From positions 114,455 to 178,454 of the forward strand of contig SSNU01000017.1 of the NCBI GenBank assembly GCA_012064415.1: DNA of 64,000 nucleotides. The letters run 5' to 3'. The position numbers and the translations under genes were made by a program. The stretch comes from Gyrodactylus bullatarudis. Taxonomy: Eukaryota > Platyhelminthes > Monogenea > Gyrodactylidea > Gyrodactylidae. Shown piece after piece: positions 22,490 to 34,980 of this stretch. How positions within the stretch are numbered: the stretch's first letter is position 1; each line of letters begins with the position of its first letter. Below the pieces are notes generated by a model, which saw nothing but the letters and a program-made list of their open reading frames with translations, was not told the DNA's origin and did not search any database.

Positions 22490-23445
22490 GATTCGAGTAG
22501 ATTCCTGGGAAGCAAAGAAGAAAATCTCTATGACGTCAGCCAAAATAAGATATTTGGATGACGATTTTCGTGTTTTCCCGCCGATGTTACATCTAAGAGG
22601 TCTTTACTACAAGGAATAAGGATTTACTGAAACATGAAGAAAAGACTCTTCAATTTACAAATTCAAATTTGACAGTGTGGAGCTTCTTGTAAAGGAGGTA
22701 AAATTAGAAAATTTTCAACAAGATCAAACGATCACCTCAAGAAGGATTTTTATTATAATCAATTAATATTTTCTCCATTTATTCATTTGGGCTGGATCTA
22801 TTATATTTATCACTATGCTTAAGCAGACTATAAATTATACGACATAGATTATAAAAAATTGCACTCTAACCCATTGGGCAATGATTGGATACTGTAGTGT
22901 AAATCCCTCACCCCTGGTCCGGAAAGGGCTAACATTGAAATCATTTATGAATTTAATGCTTATGAAAAGGTTGGTGTGAAAATAAAGGTCTGCTATCATT
23001 ATTTAGAAATAAGGGGGTCTATAAAGTCAGATTTAAAATAGAATTGATTGATACCTCAAATAGATTTGAATTCTAATTTCAGTGTTACTAGTCAAGCTTC
23101 TAAACAAAAAAAAACTAAATCTTGGGTAGAAAAAAAAGCTCGAATATATTATATATATAATTAGTTTTTGAGGGAGGTATATATATAGAAAAAGCTTTGG
23201 AGTGTTAATTTATCGTTGGTCATCATGTATTGAATTAACTGTAAAAGGAAAATAGTTTTTAATAAAACCCGTCATTTTGAACTGATCATAATTTAACAAT
23301 TTTCCAACAATAAAAATGATTTAAAAAAAGAAAGAAGACTTTTTTTGAACCTCTTTTCTTTTGGTTATCCATAGAAATAACGTATTATTCCCAAATTCAT
23401 CGAGAATAGCTGTATTTTCATGATCTCATCCCTATCAGTTGTTGT
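22490..23445. other. LINE 5' flank and AT-rich DNA
   Basis: Possibly includes the LINE 5' untranslated region to about 22,700. No other gene or repeat was recognised. Confidence 0.35.
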
Positions 23446-23500
23446 ACCGCTGAAGAAGGCGTGTGAAAACAATCACTGTCGAAACGTTTAAATGACCGAT
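23436..23500 (+). ncRNA. hammerhead-ribozyme-like core
   Basis: CTGAAGA (23450-23456, fits CUGANGA), a 24-nt spacer with GTG/CAC complementarity, then GAAACG (23481-23486). The 5' flank GTTGTACCG is like that of the other cores. Stem II is imperfect next to the boxes. Sequences of the form CTGAnGAAGGC..GTCGAAACG are familiar from Penelope-like long terminal repeats, but no Penelope coding sequence is seen within several kb. Confidence 0.35.
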
Positions 23501-24058
23501 GGCTAATGATTCTAATGTTGGCCCAAGTTTTAACTAATCCAGGTGCTTTTATTTCAACATATAAATGTTTCTATAGAAATTCATGAGATGAAAAGTCTAT
23601 TGAGGAAGATATTTTTTGACGATAAATCACGTTAAGATTACGTGCTTGATCAAATTTTCCCTGAACAATCTTCAGAAAAAGATCTTTTTTCAACTAAAAA
23701 AGATTGTTTTATTTTGCTCATGAGGAAAAAATTATCGAAACACTTCTTCTTTTCAAATGAACGGACACATGCATTTAGTTTAGTGTATTAAATTACTCTT
23801 AGAGAATAAAGGTAGAATACCATGAATACTCTATTGAGATATAAATTCAGGAGTACTGCCCTGTATCTTTAGCTTGCAGCTAAAATACTTTTTTCTTCAA
23901 GATTGATTTAGGAATCTTTGCAAAATTTCTTAAATCGCCCATCGATATGAAAAAACTAATCTTCAAGTAAATATAATCCCACCAAATTTCGCTTCAAAAT
24001 ACCTTTCCATGCTTCTGGAATCAAATGAAAAAAATTATTTAAAACTATACACATTTAA

Positions 24059-24475
24059 TGGGTTAATTCCAAAAATCACCCTGAGGAAAATTTTTTTCAA
24101 TAATCACCCCAAATATTCCCAAAAAACCCCAGAGGAAAATTTTTTCCAATATTCAGCCCAAATATTTTTTTTAAATAATAAGAAATAATTTAATTTAATA
24201 ATTTCTCTACCCTTTTTCAGCGCTTGATATTTTACGGCTTTTGCATGGTCTTCCATATTTTTAACCTTCAAGTTCCGACTCCATCAGATTTTCGACGTCA
24301 CGGAGCATGATAATCTCTGAGTAAGCTGCCTTCAAGGAGATTATTTTGTATTCATATGGTTGCATAAAGAATTTGAATCATTCAAGTTACACCATTCAAT
24401 AAGAAGGGAATTTCGAAATCAGAATTGATTGGAGGTAAAGAGTTGAAATTTTGTGATTTTTGGAATTAATCCCAT
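24059..24475. repeat. inverted-repeat element with GGTTAATTCCAAAAATCAC ends
   Basis: The left end GGGTTAATTCCAAAAATCACCC and right end GTGATTTTTGGAATTAATCCC are inverted. A reverse-oriented copy lies at about 37190-37850, sharing the blocks GCGCTTGATATTTTACGGC and TCAGATTTTCGACGTCACGG. The left third has two rounds of a (TCAATAATCACCCC / GAGGAAAATTTTTT) unit. No coding sequence. Confidence 0.65.
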
Positions 24476-24479
24476 ATTT

Positions 24480-26035
24480 AAGACATACATATTAGCATAG
24501 ATCGATTGCATATCAACTCTTTAATTTCTTATTATTCATATTCTCTTGTTTATTTATTGTGTGGGATTATATAGTAACCATAAAAAGTTGTTCTCACTAG
24601 TGAGAGCAAACTAATAACGATTGCATGATGGAAATAATTATTCAATCTGGTGTGATGATCTCCAAAACAGGATTAGTACTGATTTTATTATCTTTCTGTC
24701 TCTGATTAAACGATCAATAATAATAATTGGTTTATTTAAAAAGATTTTGATATTCTTTGTATTATTTCTCGTTTTATTAGTAAATTTTATTTCTCATATC
24801 AATATTGCAAATTAAGGTGATATGGAAATTCCCAAGTAAATTTTCATGCTAATTCCAAATCTGTGCTCAGAATTTTTTGAGTTTTTTATCTTGCGAAACG
24901 ATCAGATGATAACCACATGATTATTTAAGTTTATGAATAAAAAATAAAAATTTGCAGAAATAAAGAATTTTGAACAGAAAAGTTTATATTTTTGTTAATA
25001 TATTTTTGAAGATAATTTGTTTGCATATGCTCACATATTGGATGATTCAAGTCTTTGGAATCTAAGAATTCATTCTGTGCATCTAAAGAGCAATTAATAT
25101 TTCAACAAATAGTCCCAATCTGATAAAGGGATTAAATTAAATTTATTTTCGATATCATCACTTTTATTTTTGAGAAACGAAGGCCCCAAAAACAGTAACT
25201 CCCGTACTTGACTGTTTCTAATGACTGATTTTCTAGCTATTAAACTTTAGCTCACCAGTAATTATTTTGTAATTGGAAAATATCTAACTTTAATTTAGTA
25301 AATTAGTAATAATAAAATAAAACTACGAAAAACGTTACTTGAGTCATAGAAGAACATCTTCTGGTGATTACAGTAACTCATTTATAGATTTTTCAAAATT
25401 TCGCATTTCTTTAAAAATACTTATTTTTTCTCAAATCAGTGAAAGTGTACATTTTGAATCTGTTATTGAAAAATCTTTCAGAAATCTCGATACCTTGATG
25501 AAAAAATGGGATTTTTGTAAAAATCATGAACTCCCAAACTCATCGAGAATAGCTTTATTTAACCGGATCGCATCAGACTATTACACTGGCTTGATCTTTA
25601 TATTAAATTTATGAGAATATGCAAATTCCTCTTATTGGTTCAAATAGTTTTTAGGGATAATAATAATAAATGCTTATTATTTCTTAGTCGCGGAACTTTG
25701 AGTTTTCGATTTGTCTTAAGTATTAATATTCCAAATTGCTTAACTTCTAAAATTAATGAACATGTATGTTTTAAAACATTAAGAGTTACAAGAAATCACA
25801 AGCAAAAGCATAAGTAAATAATTACTAGGGCGACCAGAAAAAGGCATACTTTAGAATGAAAAAAGGCTATTTTTAATTTTGAAAAAGACAAAAAATTCAT
25901 AAAATCGAATTCTTTCCACAAGAAGCATCTCAAGAGGATATCTGCTAAAAGGGGACTTAAAGGAGATTTCATTGCTAATCCATCTTTCTGAATGAACCCT
26001 TTGTTCTGAAATGATAAAGGAACAACAAATCTTTA
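24480..26035. other. non-coding AT-rich DNA
   Basis: No gene recognised. The open frames at 24621-24815, 25339-25614 and 25611-25817 are AT-biased and have no domain features. Confidence 0.4.
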
Positions 26036-26039
26036 TTAT

Positions 26040-26324
26040 TATTGTGATCCTAAAAATCAACTTTTGATCACTCTCTCACATTGAAATCAACAAAAAATTT
26101 CATCTCAAAGTTCAAAAAAATGGGAATTTGGCGCTTCTTCAAGATTTCAAATTAGCCGTATTTTTCTTAAAATTTGATTTTTTCTAAATTTTTTTTCTTC
26201 GTACCGTGAAAGAGGGCCTCATGATCTAGATTCCAAAAAATCTCGATCAAATTCGATTTCTTGATAAAAAAAATAAGAATTTTGTAAAAATCATAAATTC
26301 CCATCTTCATATTAATTAGTTGTA
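26040..26324. repeat. half of a fold-back element
   Basis: It matches only the right arm of the family seen at 12375-13324 and 40005-40730 (from TGTGATCCTAAAAATCAAC to CTTCATATTAATTAG). The left arm and centre are missing. Confidence 0.7.
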
Positions 26325-26946
26325 TATAGTACATATGAATGAAATTTAAAAGTTGGTCTTCCTCAGGCTAAATTTAATAAAGCTTTTTGAGATTTTTAAA
26401 ACGGTGTATTTTGCGCTTCTTCTAATTCAATATTCTGTTCTTACTTTGGTTTTGAATCCAATGTTTCGCGGGCTTCCAATTATAGATAAAATTTCTTACT
26501 TTGTTATTAGAGAGAGTTGATTCGTTTAAAGAGCACCGTTAGAATCAGAAAAAATTCCTGAATTTATTAATTGTATTGTCTAAAATATTTAATTTTATAT
26601 AGTCTGGGTGCTTTAAGGAATAAAGAAATAAAATCTAATGAAATCATTTACCATAGGCAAAAGTAACTCTAACAACATAGTAGAGCAAAAAAGGCAAAAC
26701 GAATGTTCCTCACGAGTAGTGATTTAAAAATTTATTCAATTCTTCAAGCCTCACAAGTGCATACCATAAGCTATTCTATTGGCTGTTTACTGATTCCCCT
26801 ATAAAATTAGAATCAAACAATGAAAATTTAACTTAGATGATGGAAAATTTCACAATTCTTGAAAAAAAATTAAAAAAACCAATCCTTTATAAAATAGGCA
26901 GAAAAGGCAATCTTATATCCCAGATTAATCATTTGAAGTCGGTGTT

Positions 26947-27135
26947 TCAGATTTGTAATTGTTGTGATTGCGCCTTAGGTTCGTCATCGAACACTGAACA
27001 ACGCTCCTTGTAAGTCAAGAATTCCCTCATTAACTTCCGGTCCCATTTAGTGATCTTAGGCTTTGGTTTTCCAGCATCAGACATTGGGGAATTAGCAACA
27101 TTACTGGAAGAAGACATATCGTTATTAGAAGCCAT
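26947..27135 (-). pseudogene. short gag-like fragment
   Basis: A 62-codon frame: Ser/Asn-rich N-terminus, then KPKITKWDRKLMREFLTYKE, which resembles the start of capsid-like gag proteins of LTR retrotransposons (KxTKWDRxxMxxF). The frame stops soon after and no polymerase follows. Short, so uncertain. Confidence 0.35.
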
Positions 27136-27139
27136 TCTT

Positions 27140-29630
27140 CATAAAATTTCCAATCAAAAGTCCCTGTTCCATCAACAGGCTCATTCAAAACAATTTTTAT
27201 TTCTTTAAATTTTGTACAACAATTTGTTTAAATTGCTCAACAATTCGATCACTTATTAATAGAACGTTATCTATCAGATCGAATCTCTTTAGGAGATCAC
27301 TACATAATAGACCATTGCCTTATACAAAATCTTGAGTTGTTAATCATCCTAGTTATCTTCAGTATTGAGCAAGTAGGAGAATTTTGGTCGTTGTACATTT
27401 ATTATTAATAAAATTTCTTTGTAGTTTTAAATATATCTAGACAAGGAAATCTTGCAATACTTTTACTGCTAAAACTTGTTCCTATGGTCCCATGAGATTG
27501 TACTATTGAAAGAGGGAAAAAATTACTCTGATGGAAAATGGAATGCATATCTTGCCTCCCACTTTGCCAGACAGATTAAATAGAGATAAAATTAATTTCA
27601 TTCCTTGTTGAGATCAAGTAATAGATCATGTAAGAAATTAATTAAAGGATTGAATTACAACTTGAAAATAAAGAAAGTTCATTTTCCATGCTATTTTGAA
27701 AGCAGAGCAAAGATATATTCAACTCAAAAATAAAAAGAAGATGACCGCATTGGGAAACAACAAGCCATTTGCAAATCAAATCAAAACAATAAGCTGAGAT
27801 TAGAGATTTCTACAGTATTTGAAATATTTAATAAAAACTAAAAATATATTTCTAGTCTCAAGAATCCCTGGCAATTCAGTTAAACTTGTTACTCAATTTC
27901 GAGATTATCTGATAGTCTCAAGAATCCCGGGAATCTTGTAACAAGTTTAGCTGATAATAAGTAATTTTTTGACTTTTAATACATTTAGAAAGGAAAATCA
28001 TTCAATTTATCCTCAACACTCCTAGAACTTTTTCAGAATGTCAATAAAACCTTGGAAGCTTTACAAAGATTGGGACTTGTGAAGCTTTACTAGTAACAAG
28101 TTTAACTGAATTGCCAAGGAGTCACGAGTAACAAAATTCACGATAACATATAGAAATCCTACATGTTTCTAATCAAATAACAATTCTCTTCTATAGAGTT
28201 AAATTTTATTATGCCTAAGCAAGCTATCTGGTAGGTTGACATTATTAATGATTGATTAATCATGATGCCCACGTTTACCATTTGAAGAATAGAATTCTGA
28301 AAAAAATTATTTTTTATGAAAAATATGGTCATTTGGCGCCAAAATCTCATTTTTCGAACTTTGAACTCAAAATTTTTATTGATTTGAAAATGGGAGGCGG
28401 ATCGAAAGAGTTTTTTAAGGATCAAGATTAGACAAAAAAATCAATTCAACTGAATCTAATCTTATGCATAACCTAATTATCGTTTGGGAGTCGAATTTTG
28501 ATTTTTTGATCATTTTCAGTACTTGAAAATCAATGAAATTTCGATAATCCAAAATCTCTCGAAAATGGGGAAACTGTCGATAATTTGGCGGTGTTATTCA
28601 GCTTTATTATCTAATCTTTTGAATCCTTTTTTCCAACACGAAAGATTATCGCAAATTAGTACTTGTTTTAATAATTTTATGTCGGTATCTTTTCGGATAT
28701 TTCCAGACGCATCCGATTCTGAATTATCTGAAGAGCCCTAGTTTCAATATAAGTCTCTTGACAGAATTTCAAGAGTTGCATATGAAAGGCGTTTATTCGA
28801 ATTAAAAGATACTTTGTTTAACTTTTAAAAGAATTTAGATTTATTAGCTGTTGCAATACCGGATAATAGACTTAATTATGTTGTAAATCTGTTGAAGAAG
28901 ACGAATGGTGTATAGAATAACATTTTTTCGAAAACATGGTAATGTAGCGCCATAAAGTTCCATATTATCCGTAAAAAAAATTCTTTCTCATAAACTACAT
29001 AGGTTTCCCTACTGTAGTTCACTTTTGAAATATCCTACTAAATGTATCATATTAGGCTGGATAGAATTTCTGAAAATAGAAAAAGATCGATTAAATTAGA
29101 ATTTCAATGATACTTCTTGCTCAAGAAGAAGAAAAAATTTCGCACGTTCATTGTTCACATTTTTCTTGAATGAAAAAAGTTTTCAGTGAATCTACTTCCT
29201 TGTTAATTCTATATTCTTTTTCGAGATATTTTGCACTGTAGAGACGATCAGAAATTTAATGTTTTCCCATATCAGACAAGTAACGATAAAAGTCTATTTG
29301 ACGAGTTAAAAAATTCTAAACTGAAAATCAGAATTTTTGAAGAAATTCGACCCAAAAAATTGGATCAGATCAAGGAGATAAAAAATTTTTAAACCCTGAT
29401 TTGTTGATCGAAGAACGATCGGGATTCTTCTTAAGAAAAAATTTTTTTTTAACACCAGTTTTACTTTTGATTTTATTCCAAATATAAAATCTTTCTTTCC
29501 ATTAATTTTCATTTCCTACCATATATATGCTGAAAAATTAGATATTTCTATCATTAGAAACTAATTAATTAAAGACATAAATATAAAAATAATTCAAATT
29601 TAATTTCTAAAAAGAAAAAATATAAATAAG
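27140..29630. other. non-coding DNA with old fold-back pieces
   Basis: 28,300-28,560 resembles the old fold-back at 2890-3475 (for example ATTTGGCGCCAAAATC and CTTGAAAATCAATGAAATTTCGATAA). Nothing else was recognised. Confidence 0.4.
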
Positions 29631-29633
29631 ATT

Positions 29634-32069
29634 TTATTTGAAAAAATTAGTAAAATAGTTATGAGTATCTGGTACATAGTTCGAGATAATATTTACAATT
29701 TGTGAGATCTTCAAGTTTTTAAAAACGTTAAAATTTAATTGGAATCTGTGTCTAAGAGGGTGCAAGGTAGTCAAAAGCACAGTAAAACAGGAGCGTAGAT
29801 TATAACAGCGTTCAGGAGGAGAGGGAATCTTGTGGTAAAGAGCTGCAGACGAGGCAATCATTCTCATCCAAATAGGGTGGAGATCTGATCTGTTGAGTAG
29901 TTCTTTGTAGGAAAAGGGTCCAAAACAAGATCGGAGGAACTGAAACTGGAGACATTCACTTTTTTTTATTGTCCCGGCAGGTAGGTTACATAACAACGAA
30001 GCTCCATAGTCGAGATGGTGCAGAATGCATTGTTTGAATAATAGCAGTCTTAGGTCTGGCGCATGTACAAATTTACGTAGGAAATATGATTTGATTCTAA
30101 GGGTCTTAAGGGTGGTTTCTGCATGAACAGAGGTGTCAAGTTTATCATTATAATTGAGTCCAAGGTCCTTAATCTGAGATACCAGTTAGGGAAGAAGATT
30201 AGGTGCCAGTTGGATGTTAGTTGAAAGACAGAGAATTTTAGTTTTGAGGGAGAGTCCAATTTGAGCGAGTGATAAATCTAGGTGATTAAGTTATTGTTGG
30301 ATTTTGTTTGAGTTTTGAGTGATAGGACATAAGATCTTGATGTCATCAGCATATTTGAAATATGTGACATCAGGAGACGAGGGAGAGATCTGGGCAAAAA
30401 CAAGATTGAACAGGGTGGGCCCAATTGTGGATCCTTGTGGAACTCCGGAGGTAATTTGTGATAGGGCTGATACAGATCCATTAAATGAGACATATTGAGA
30501 CCGGTTTTGTAGGAATTCCAGAGTAAGGTTGATGATGTGGGGGTTAACTTTGTTTTTAATGAGGGAATTTTTAATGACGTTGAAAGGTAATTTGTCAAAA
30601 GCCTTTGAGATATCGACATATATAACAGCAGCTGAAATTCGCCTGTATTTTAGTTCGTTTGCGGTGTCGATAAATGATACGATATTTGTGGCAGTGCTCC
30701 ATATTGAGAGGCATCAATATTGCATAGATTAATGGTTTTCAAGTGAGAATTGATAAAATTGTCAAGGATTGAGAGAAAAATTGGGAGGTTAGAAATCGGT
30801 CTAAAGTCGGCAGGATTAATGGCTTTGGAGGACTTGGGAATCGGATTAATTTTTATTCTAAGCCAATCAGCTGGAATGGAACAGGAACTAATGATTTTAT
30901 TAAAATAGTTGGCTAAATGTAAGAAAAATGTAGACGGGAGGGGAATAAGTAGGATGTTGGAAATAAGATTATCATCTCTGCGTTTCTTGGAATTAGAGTT
31001 CAATAAGATGTCTAAAATATCCTCGGGAGTAATGATGGGAGCCGAGTTGGAGGAGGTTTCTATTTTTTCAACAGTAGAAAATTCTGAATAAACTGATGTG
31101 AAGAATTCATTTAAACTGTCTGCAGAGATATCCGATTCGACGTTTGAGGAGGATGATAAATTCGCGAGGTATTTGATTTTGCTCCATGCTCTCTTAGGAT
31201 GAGTCTTTAAGTCCCCTTTGATTGATAGCTCGAAGAGAGATTGGGAGGATAGAGATGTGGAGAGGGAACTATTTTTTGAAAGTTTTGCAGAGTTTGTAAT
31301 AACTGTAGAAAATAGAGGAAAATTAAAATCAGGGCAAAAATTATCGTTCATATGAATGATACAGAGAGAAATAAACCTGGAAATGTCAGTTACATAATGG
31401 GCATTAATCGTGTCATACGGGCGAAAGGTCGAAAGGGAAAAAACAAGAACTCGATGATCGGATGAACATACAGGGTAACAGCAGGAGTTGTACATACCAG
31501 GGATGTTAGAATAAAAAAGGTCCAAAAAATTATCAGAAACTTTTCTTGTAGCGAAAGCCGTGAGTTGAGACAATTTGAGAGAGTTGAGGAAATCTGTAAT
31601 GGGGGAGGAAAGATCCAGCGCGACCGGTGAGTAGCTGGGAAGATTAAAGTCCCCACAAATAACAAGATGGCCAACCGTGGGTGATAAATTATTCTATATG
31701 AATTTGATGATGGAGTTTTGAGAGGCAGGAAGGGCAGGCGGGAGGTTATATAGTAAAAAAATCTGCACATTGACATCAGAGGTAGTAATTGTAAAAGAAA
31801 GGATTTCGGAGGTAGATTGAGATTGAGAGGTGGTAACATCTGAAACAGAGATAGAGTTGTGGACAAAAGCAATAACTCCTCCTCCTTTATGAGAGACACG
31901 ATCACATCTGTGAGAGGAGTAACCAGGGATGGCGAATTCTTGACATGGATGGCAAGGTTTATGCCAGGATTCAGTAATGAGTACTAGAGATGGAGAATAC
32001 TTTTGTATCAATTGTTTAACATAAAATATTGAGTTTAAAAGAGATCTGGCGTTCCATAGAATAATATTA
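29634..32069 (-). pseudogene. LINE ORF2, decayed by frameshifts and stops
   Basis: Same family as the LINE at 19556-22478. Pieces in different frames read: LWNARSLLNSIFYVKQL and LVLITESWH (endonuclease start), GDFN with SDHRVLVFS (endonuclease end), INPADFRPISNLPIFLSILD (RT), SGVPQGSTIGPTLF (motif B), FKYADDIKI (motif C), and a C-terminal tail ending THNYFTNFFK at 29634. At least one in-frame stop follows motif C and several frame changes occur, so the enzyme is not made. The upstream end meets ORF1 in the +1 frame at a TTT-CG site, as in the intact copy. Confidence 0.85.
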
Positions 32070-32777
32070 TTCAGGGCGAAAAATCTTGTTTTCCTGGGGG
32101 TCAGAACAAGACAGGCCTCGTTTATGGTTAGGTGTCGTAGGAGTAACAGGAATATGAGAATTGGGTAAACAGGAAGATGAAGAGGGGCCTGTTGAGTGCC
32201 TGAGGTCTAGCAATTTGTCTTCTGAAATGACTCGTTTGTTTCTTTCGGCGATCCAAGCTAATCTAAAGCAGTGTTCAGGTGAGCGGAGACGACATACGAC
32301 AAAACTGGCAGGAGAAAGCTCTTTGTGGATATTTTGGACGATTTGGCCAGGAAGATAGGAATTTCCTTTGATTGAGATAGTAAATCCTCCTTGTTTGTTA
32401 GGTGCAGGTTCTTTATAGGATGAAAGGTAATGAGGAGTATGCTTCTGAATGGTCGACAGGATGTTTGTCACCAGTTCATTTGAGTTCGTCTTCATGTGAG
32501 CAAGAATCGAGTTTGATGGTTTTGGAGCTAAGTTAGATGAGCTTAATGAAGGTTTTACAGTCTTTATAGTCTTTGGAGCAGAAACAGTAGTCACTTTAAA
32601 CGATGTATTCGGTTGAGCGGCAGCAACATCGCGGAAAGAGGTTTTAGCAGAGGCAACAGGCGGTGCAGTGAGAAGACTAAGTTTTATGGAGACGATGGAT
32701 AACTGACTTTGCAGGGAAATTATCATTGCGATGTGGTCGGATGTATCTAGCTTCAAAAGCGCGACTTCGTCAAGCAT
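32067..32777 (-). CDS. LINE ORF1, intact 236-codon frame
   Basis: The frame starts with ATG at 32777 (MLDEVALLKLDTSDHIAMII) and ends ENKIFRPE before TAA at 32067-32069. The N-terminus is a Leu-rich, heptad-like stretch suited to coiled-coil assembly; the middle is Ser/Thr/Pro/Lys-rich; residues around 105-195 (FTISIKGNSYLPGQIV and SPASFVVCRLRSPEHCFRLA) look like a folded domain. No CCHC knuckle is seen. By position it is the ORF1 nucleic-acid-binding protein of this LINE. It is kept open although its ORF2 is decayed. Confidence 0.65.
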   Translation of the reverse strand: MLDEVALLKLDTSDHIAMIISLQSQLSIVSIKLSLLTAPPVASAKTSFRDVAAAQPNTSFKVTTVSAPKTIKTVKPSLSSSNLAPKPSNSILAHMKTNSNELVTNILSTIQKHTPHYLSSYKEPAPNKQGGFTISIKGNSYLPGQIVQNIHKELSPASFVVCRLRSPEHCFRLAWIAERNKRVISEDKLLDLRHSTGPSSSSCLPNSHIPVTPTTPNHKRGLSCSDPQENKIFRPE

Positions 32778-32779
32778 GA

Positions 32780-33940
32780 TTCAAACAAAAACAATATGAA
32801 TTCATTCCTGTCTATTGACCGTGCCAAAGTTAAAAAATATTCACGTTATTTAAATTAAAATTAAAGGAAATTCAATATCCATAAAGAAATTTAATCACCA
32901 ATGATTAATGTGTTATGTATTGAGTTTTATAGGGACCCTTTGATGGACCAACAAGCTAATCGTAAAGAAAAATGATATCATTAAAACCTTCTATATTTTG
33001 AATTGTAGTGATTTTTCTATGAAACTTTTGTAAAACTTGGAGTTGGAATTTTTTCGGCCATTTCAAGGTGTAAGAAAAATCAAACGTTATTTTCCAAGAT
33101 TATCATTAGACAGAGAAACCAAAAATGATCGTTGAGATTTTGGGAAACATTCCATTATCGTGCAAAACCAAATATATAGGTTTATCGAATTAAGTTATCA
33201 GTTGATATTGTTTTTAAAATTTGATTGGATCCTACATATTTCCAGGTACAATGTCAACTAATAATTAAATTCGATAAACCTATATATTTGGTATGTATCA
33301 CACTGACGAGTATGACCGAAATAAAGGCCTCACTTTATCTTTTTAGTTTAAATCTCATGAAATCGGTGGCCCAGCTCAAAACCAATGTTAAAAAACATCT
33401 ATGCGAGAAGAATATCTTCAAATTATTTTCCTTCAATAAGGTGAAAGTGTGCTTTTTTAATCGGTATTTAGAAAATTCATGAAAAGATTCAATCTTTGTA
33501 AAAGTCTGCCAAATACTCAAACACTTTTCGAATAAAAAGTCATACCGTAATTTAATTTTCGAAATTGAATTTCTGTCATAAAAATACTGACAAGTTTGTT
33601 AAATTAAATTATATAACAATGGCTAACTCGTCTATGTGTAATTATAATAATAATTTATAATCTAGATAACAAAATTAATACTGTTACTGTTAGAACAAAT
33701 GACATTGGGAGAGTAGAAATAATCTGTGAAAAGCTCTTATTTGATTGGACAATCCAAGAGAAATCCCACTTATTTTTATTGAAAAAAAACTGAGCATGAA
33801 TAAAAAGGATTATTCTTTCATGTATTTTCTAGTTTTTTCATGAAGATATTTTTATATTTTGATCACTCTCTGTTTGTATAAATGACGATTCTCATCAGTA
33901 AATAGGATATCGTTTATGTAAATAAGGAAAAAAGAAGTCT
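32780..33940. other. non-coding AT-rich DNA
   Basis: A pair of inverted blocks (GTTTTGAGCTGGG / TTTTACAAAAG types) is weak. A copy of AATATATAGGTTTATCGAATT at 33,170 recurs inverted at about 33,270. No gene was recognised. Confidence 0.35.
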
Positions 33941-33966
33941 ATTTGATATATATATCAAAGAACATA

Positions 33967-34980
33967 ATGATAACAGATGACACAAAATTTTGGAGGAAAA
34001 TTCATCATTTCACCAGTAAACTACACCAGAGAATGGTTGAAATATCCCCACAAACTGGTTCCCAACAAATTGATTATGTCAATTTTCTTAGGTACAAGAA
34101 TGGCCATCTTGCTTCAACCCCAATGACACCAAAAGGAGACTATGAAAGTGAGTCATTTGGAGATTTTAATAAACGCCTTTCATTACGTGATATTATTGCT
34201 GATGTATCAAAACAAAATTCATATCCTTATCGTAGAATTTCGGATAACATTCTCTATTCAAAGGATATGGAAGTATTTCATAATTTTACTGAAACATTGA
34301 TTCCACTTCGGCCAAAGAAGAGAATCTCTCTAACTGACAACAAGGAGAGTAGCTCGAAAGGTTCTAGTAAAAAGAATTTATCCAATGATGATTCAATAGA
34401 TCTGTGTTCAGGACAATTTACAATATCAGTACCGACAGTAGATGAAGTCAAAAGGATTTACAGTTCTGAGCATAACTCATCGAAAGCTTCCCTGAAGCGA
34501 ACAGAATCAGATTATAGGAAAAAATTACAACGCAAAGTATCCCTGGAGCAAATAAACTCTGGTAAAAAGGGTCATGAACGTTATGCTTCCATACCGACAA
34601 TTGTTAAGAAACGAGAAGACTCTCAATCGCCAACATCAGAAGTTGTTGTACGAGAAAAAGACTTTTTACAAATAAAAAGATTAATTCATGGAAATGTTGA
34701 GAAGAAGAGAAGCTTTTCAAATATTTTCAAGAGAAACTCGAGCTCAAACCTTGAATGCAAAATTCCAATGCCAACGGTAACAAAATCTAAAAGTGCTCGT
34801 TCAAAGTCAATTGAAAGCCGGTTGAGTGACAATGATTTAGATTCAGCCGAGCTTATCGGTAAGGCTATAGAATTACATTTGGATGAAAAATCACGTGCAG
34901 GCTCACGACTCTTACCAACAGATGAAGGTGGTTTTAGATTATTTGGAAAATATCGAACACGATCATCTTCAAATATATGA
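33967..34980 (+). CDS. Ser/Lys/Arg-rich protein of unknown function, 337 aa
   Basis: The longest non-transposon frame in the window. I take ATG 33967 as the start (MITDDTKFWRKIHHFTSKLH); the frame upstream has no ATG. There is no signal peptide, membrane segment or recognised domain. The sequence is rich in S, K, R and low-complexity basic-serine patches (KKRSFSNIFKRNSSS, KSKSARSKSIESRLS), with many R-x-x-S sites suited to basophilic kinases, and ends in a more ordered stretch (GGFRLFGKYRTRSSSNI). Codon use is less AT-skewed than surrounding DNA, which supports a real gene. It may be a single-exon gene or the last exon of a longer one, because TATATCAAAG before the ATG could be a splice acceptor. 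I do not recognise the family. Confidence 0.7.
   Translation: MITDDTKFWRKIHHFTSKLHQRMVEISPQTGSQQIDYVNFLRYKNGHLASTPMTPKGDYESESFGDFNKRLSLRDIIADVSKQNSYPYRRISDNILYSKDMEVFHNFTETLIPLRPKKRISLTDNKESSSKGSSKKNLSNDDSIDLCSGQFTISVPTVDEVKRIYSSEHNSSKASLKRTESDYRKKLQRKVSLEQINSGKKGHERYASIPTIVKKREDSQSPTSEVVVREKDFLQIKRLIHGNVEKKRSFSNIFKRNSSSNLECKIPMPTVTKSKSARSKSIESRLSDNDLDSAELIGKAIELHLDEKSRAGSRLLPTDEGGFRLFGKYRTRSSSNI

Noticed and set aside
30278..30732. 113- and 67-codon frames over the LINE RT region
   Set aside because: They are out-of-frame shadows; the real RT motifs (GVPQGS, YADD) lie in another frame of the minus strand.
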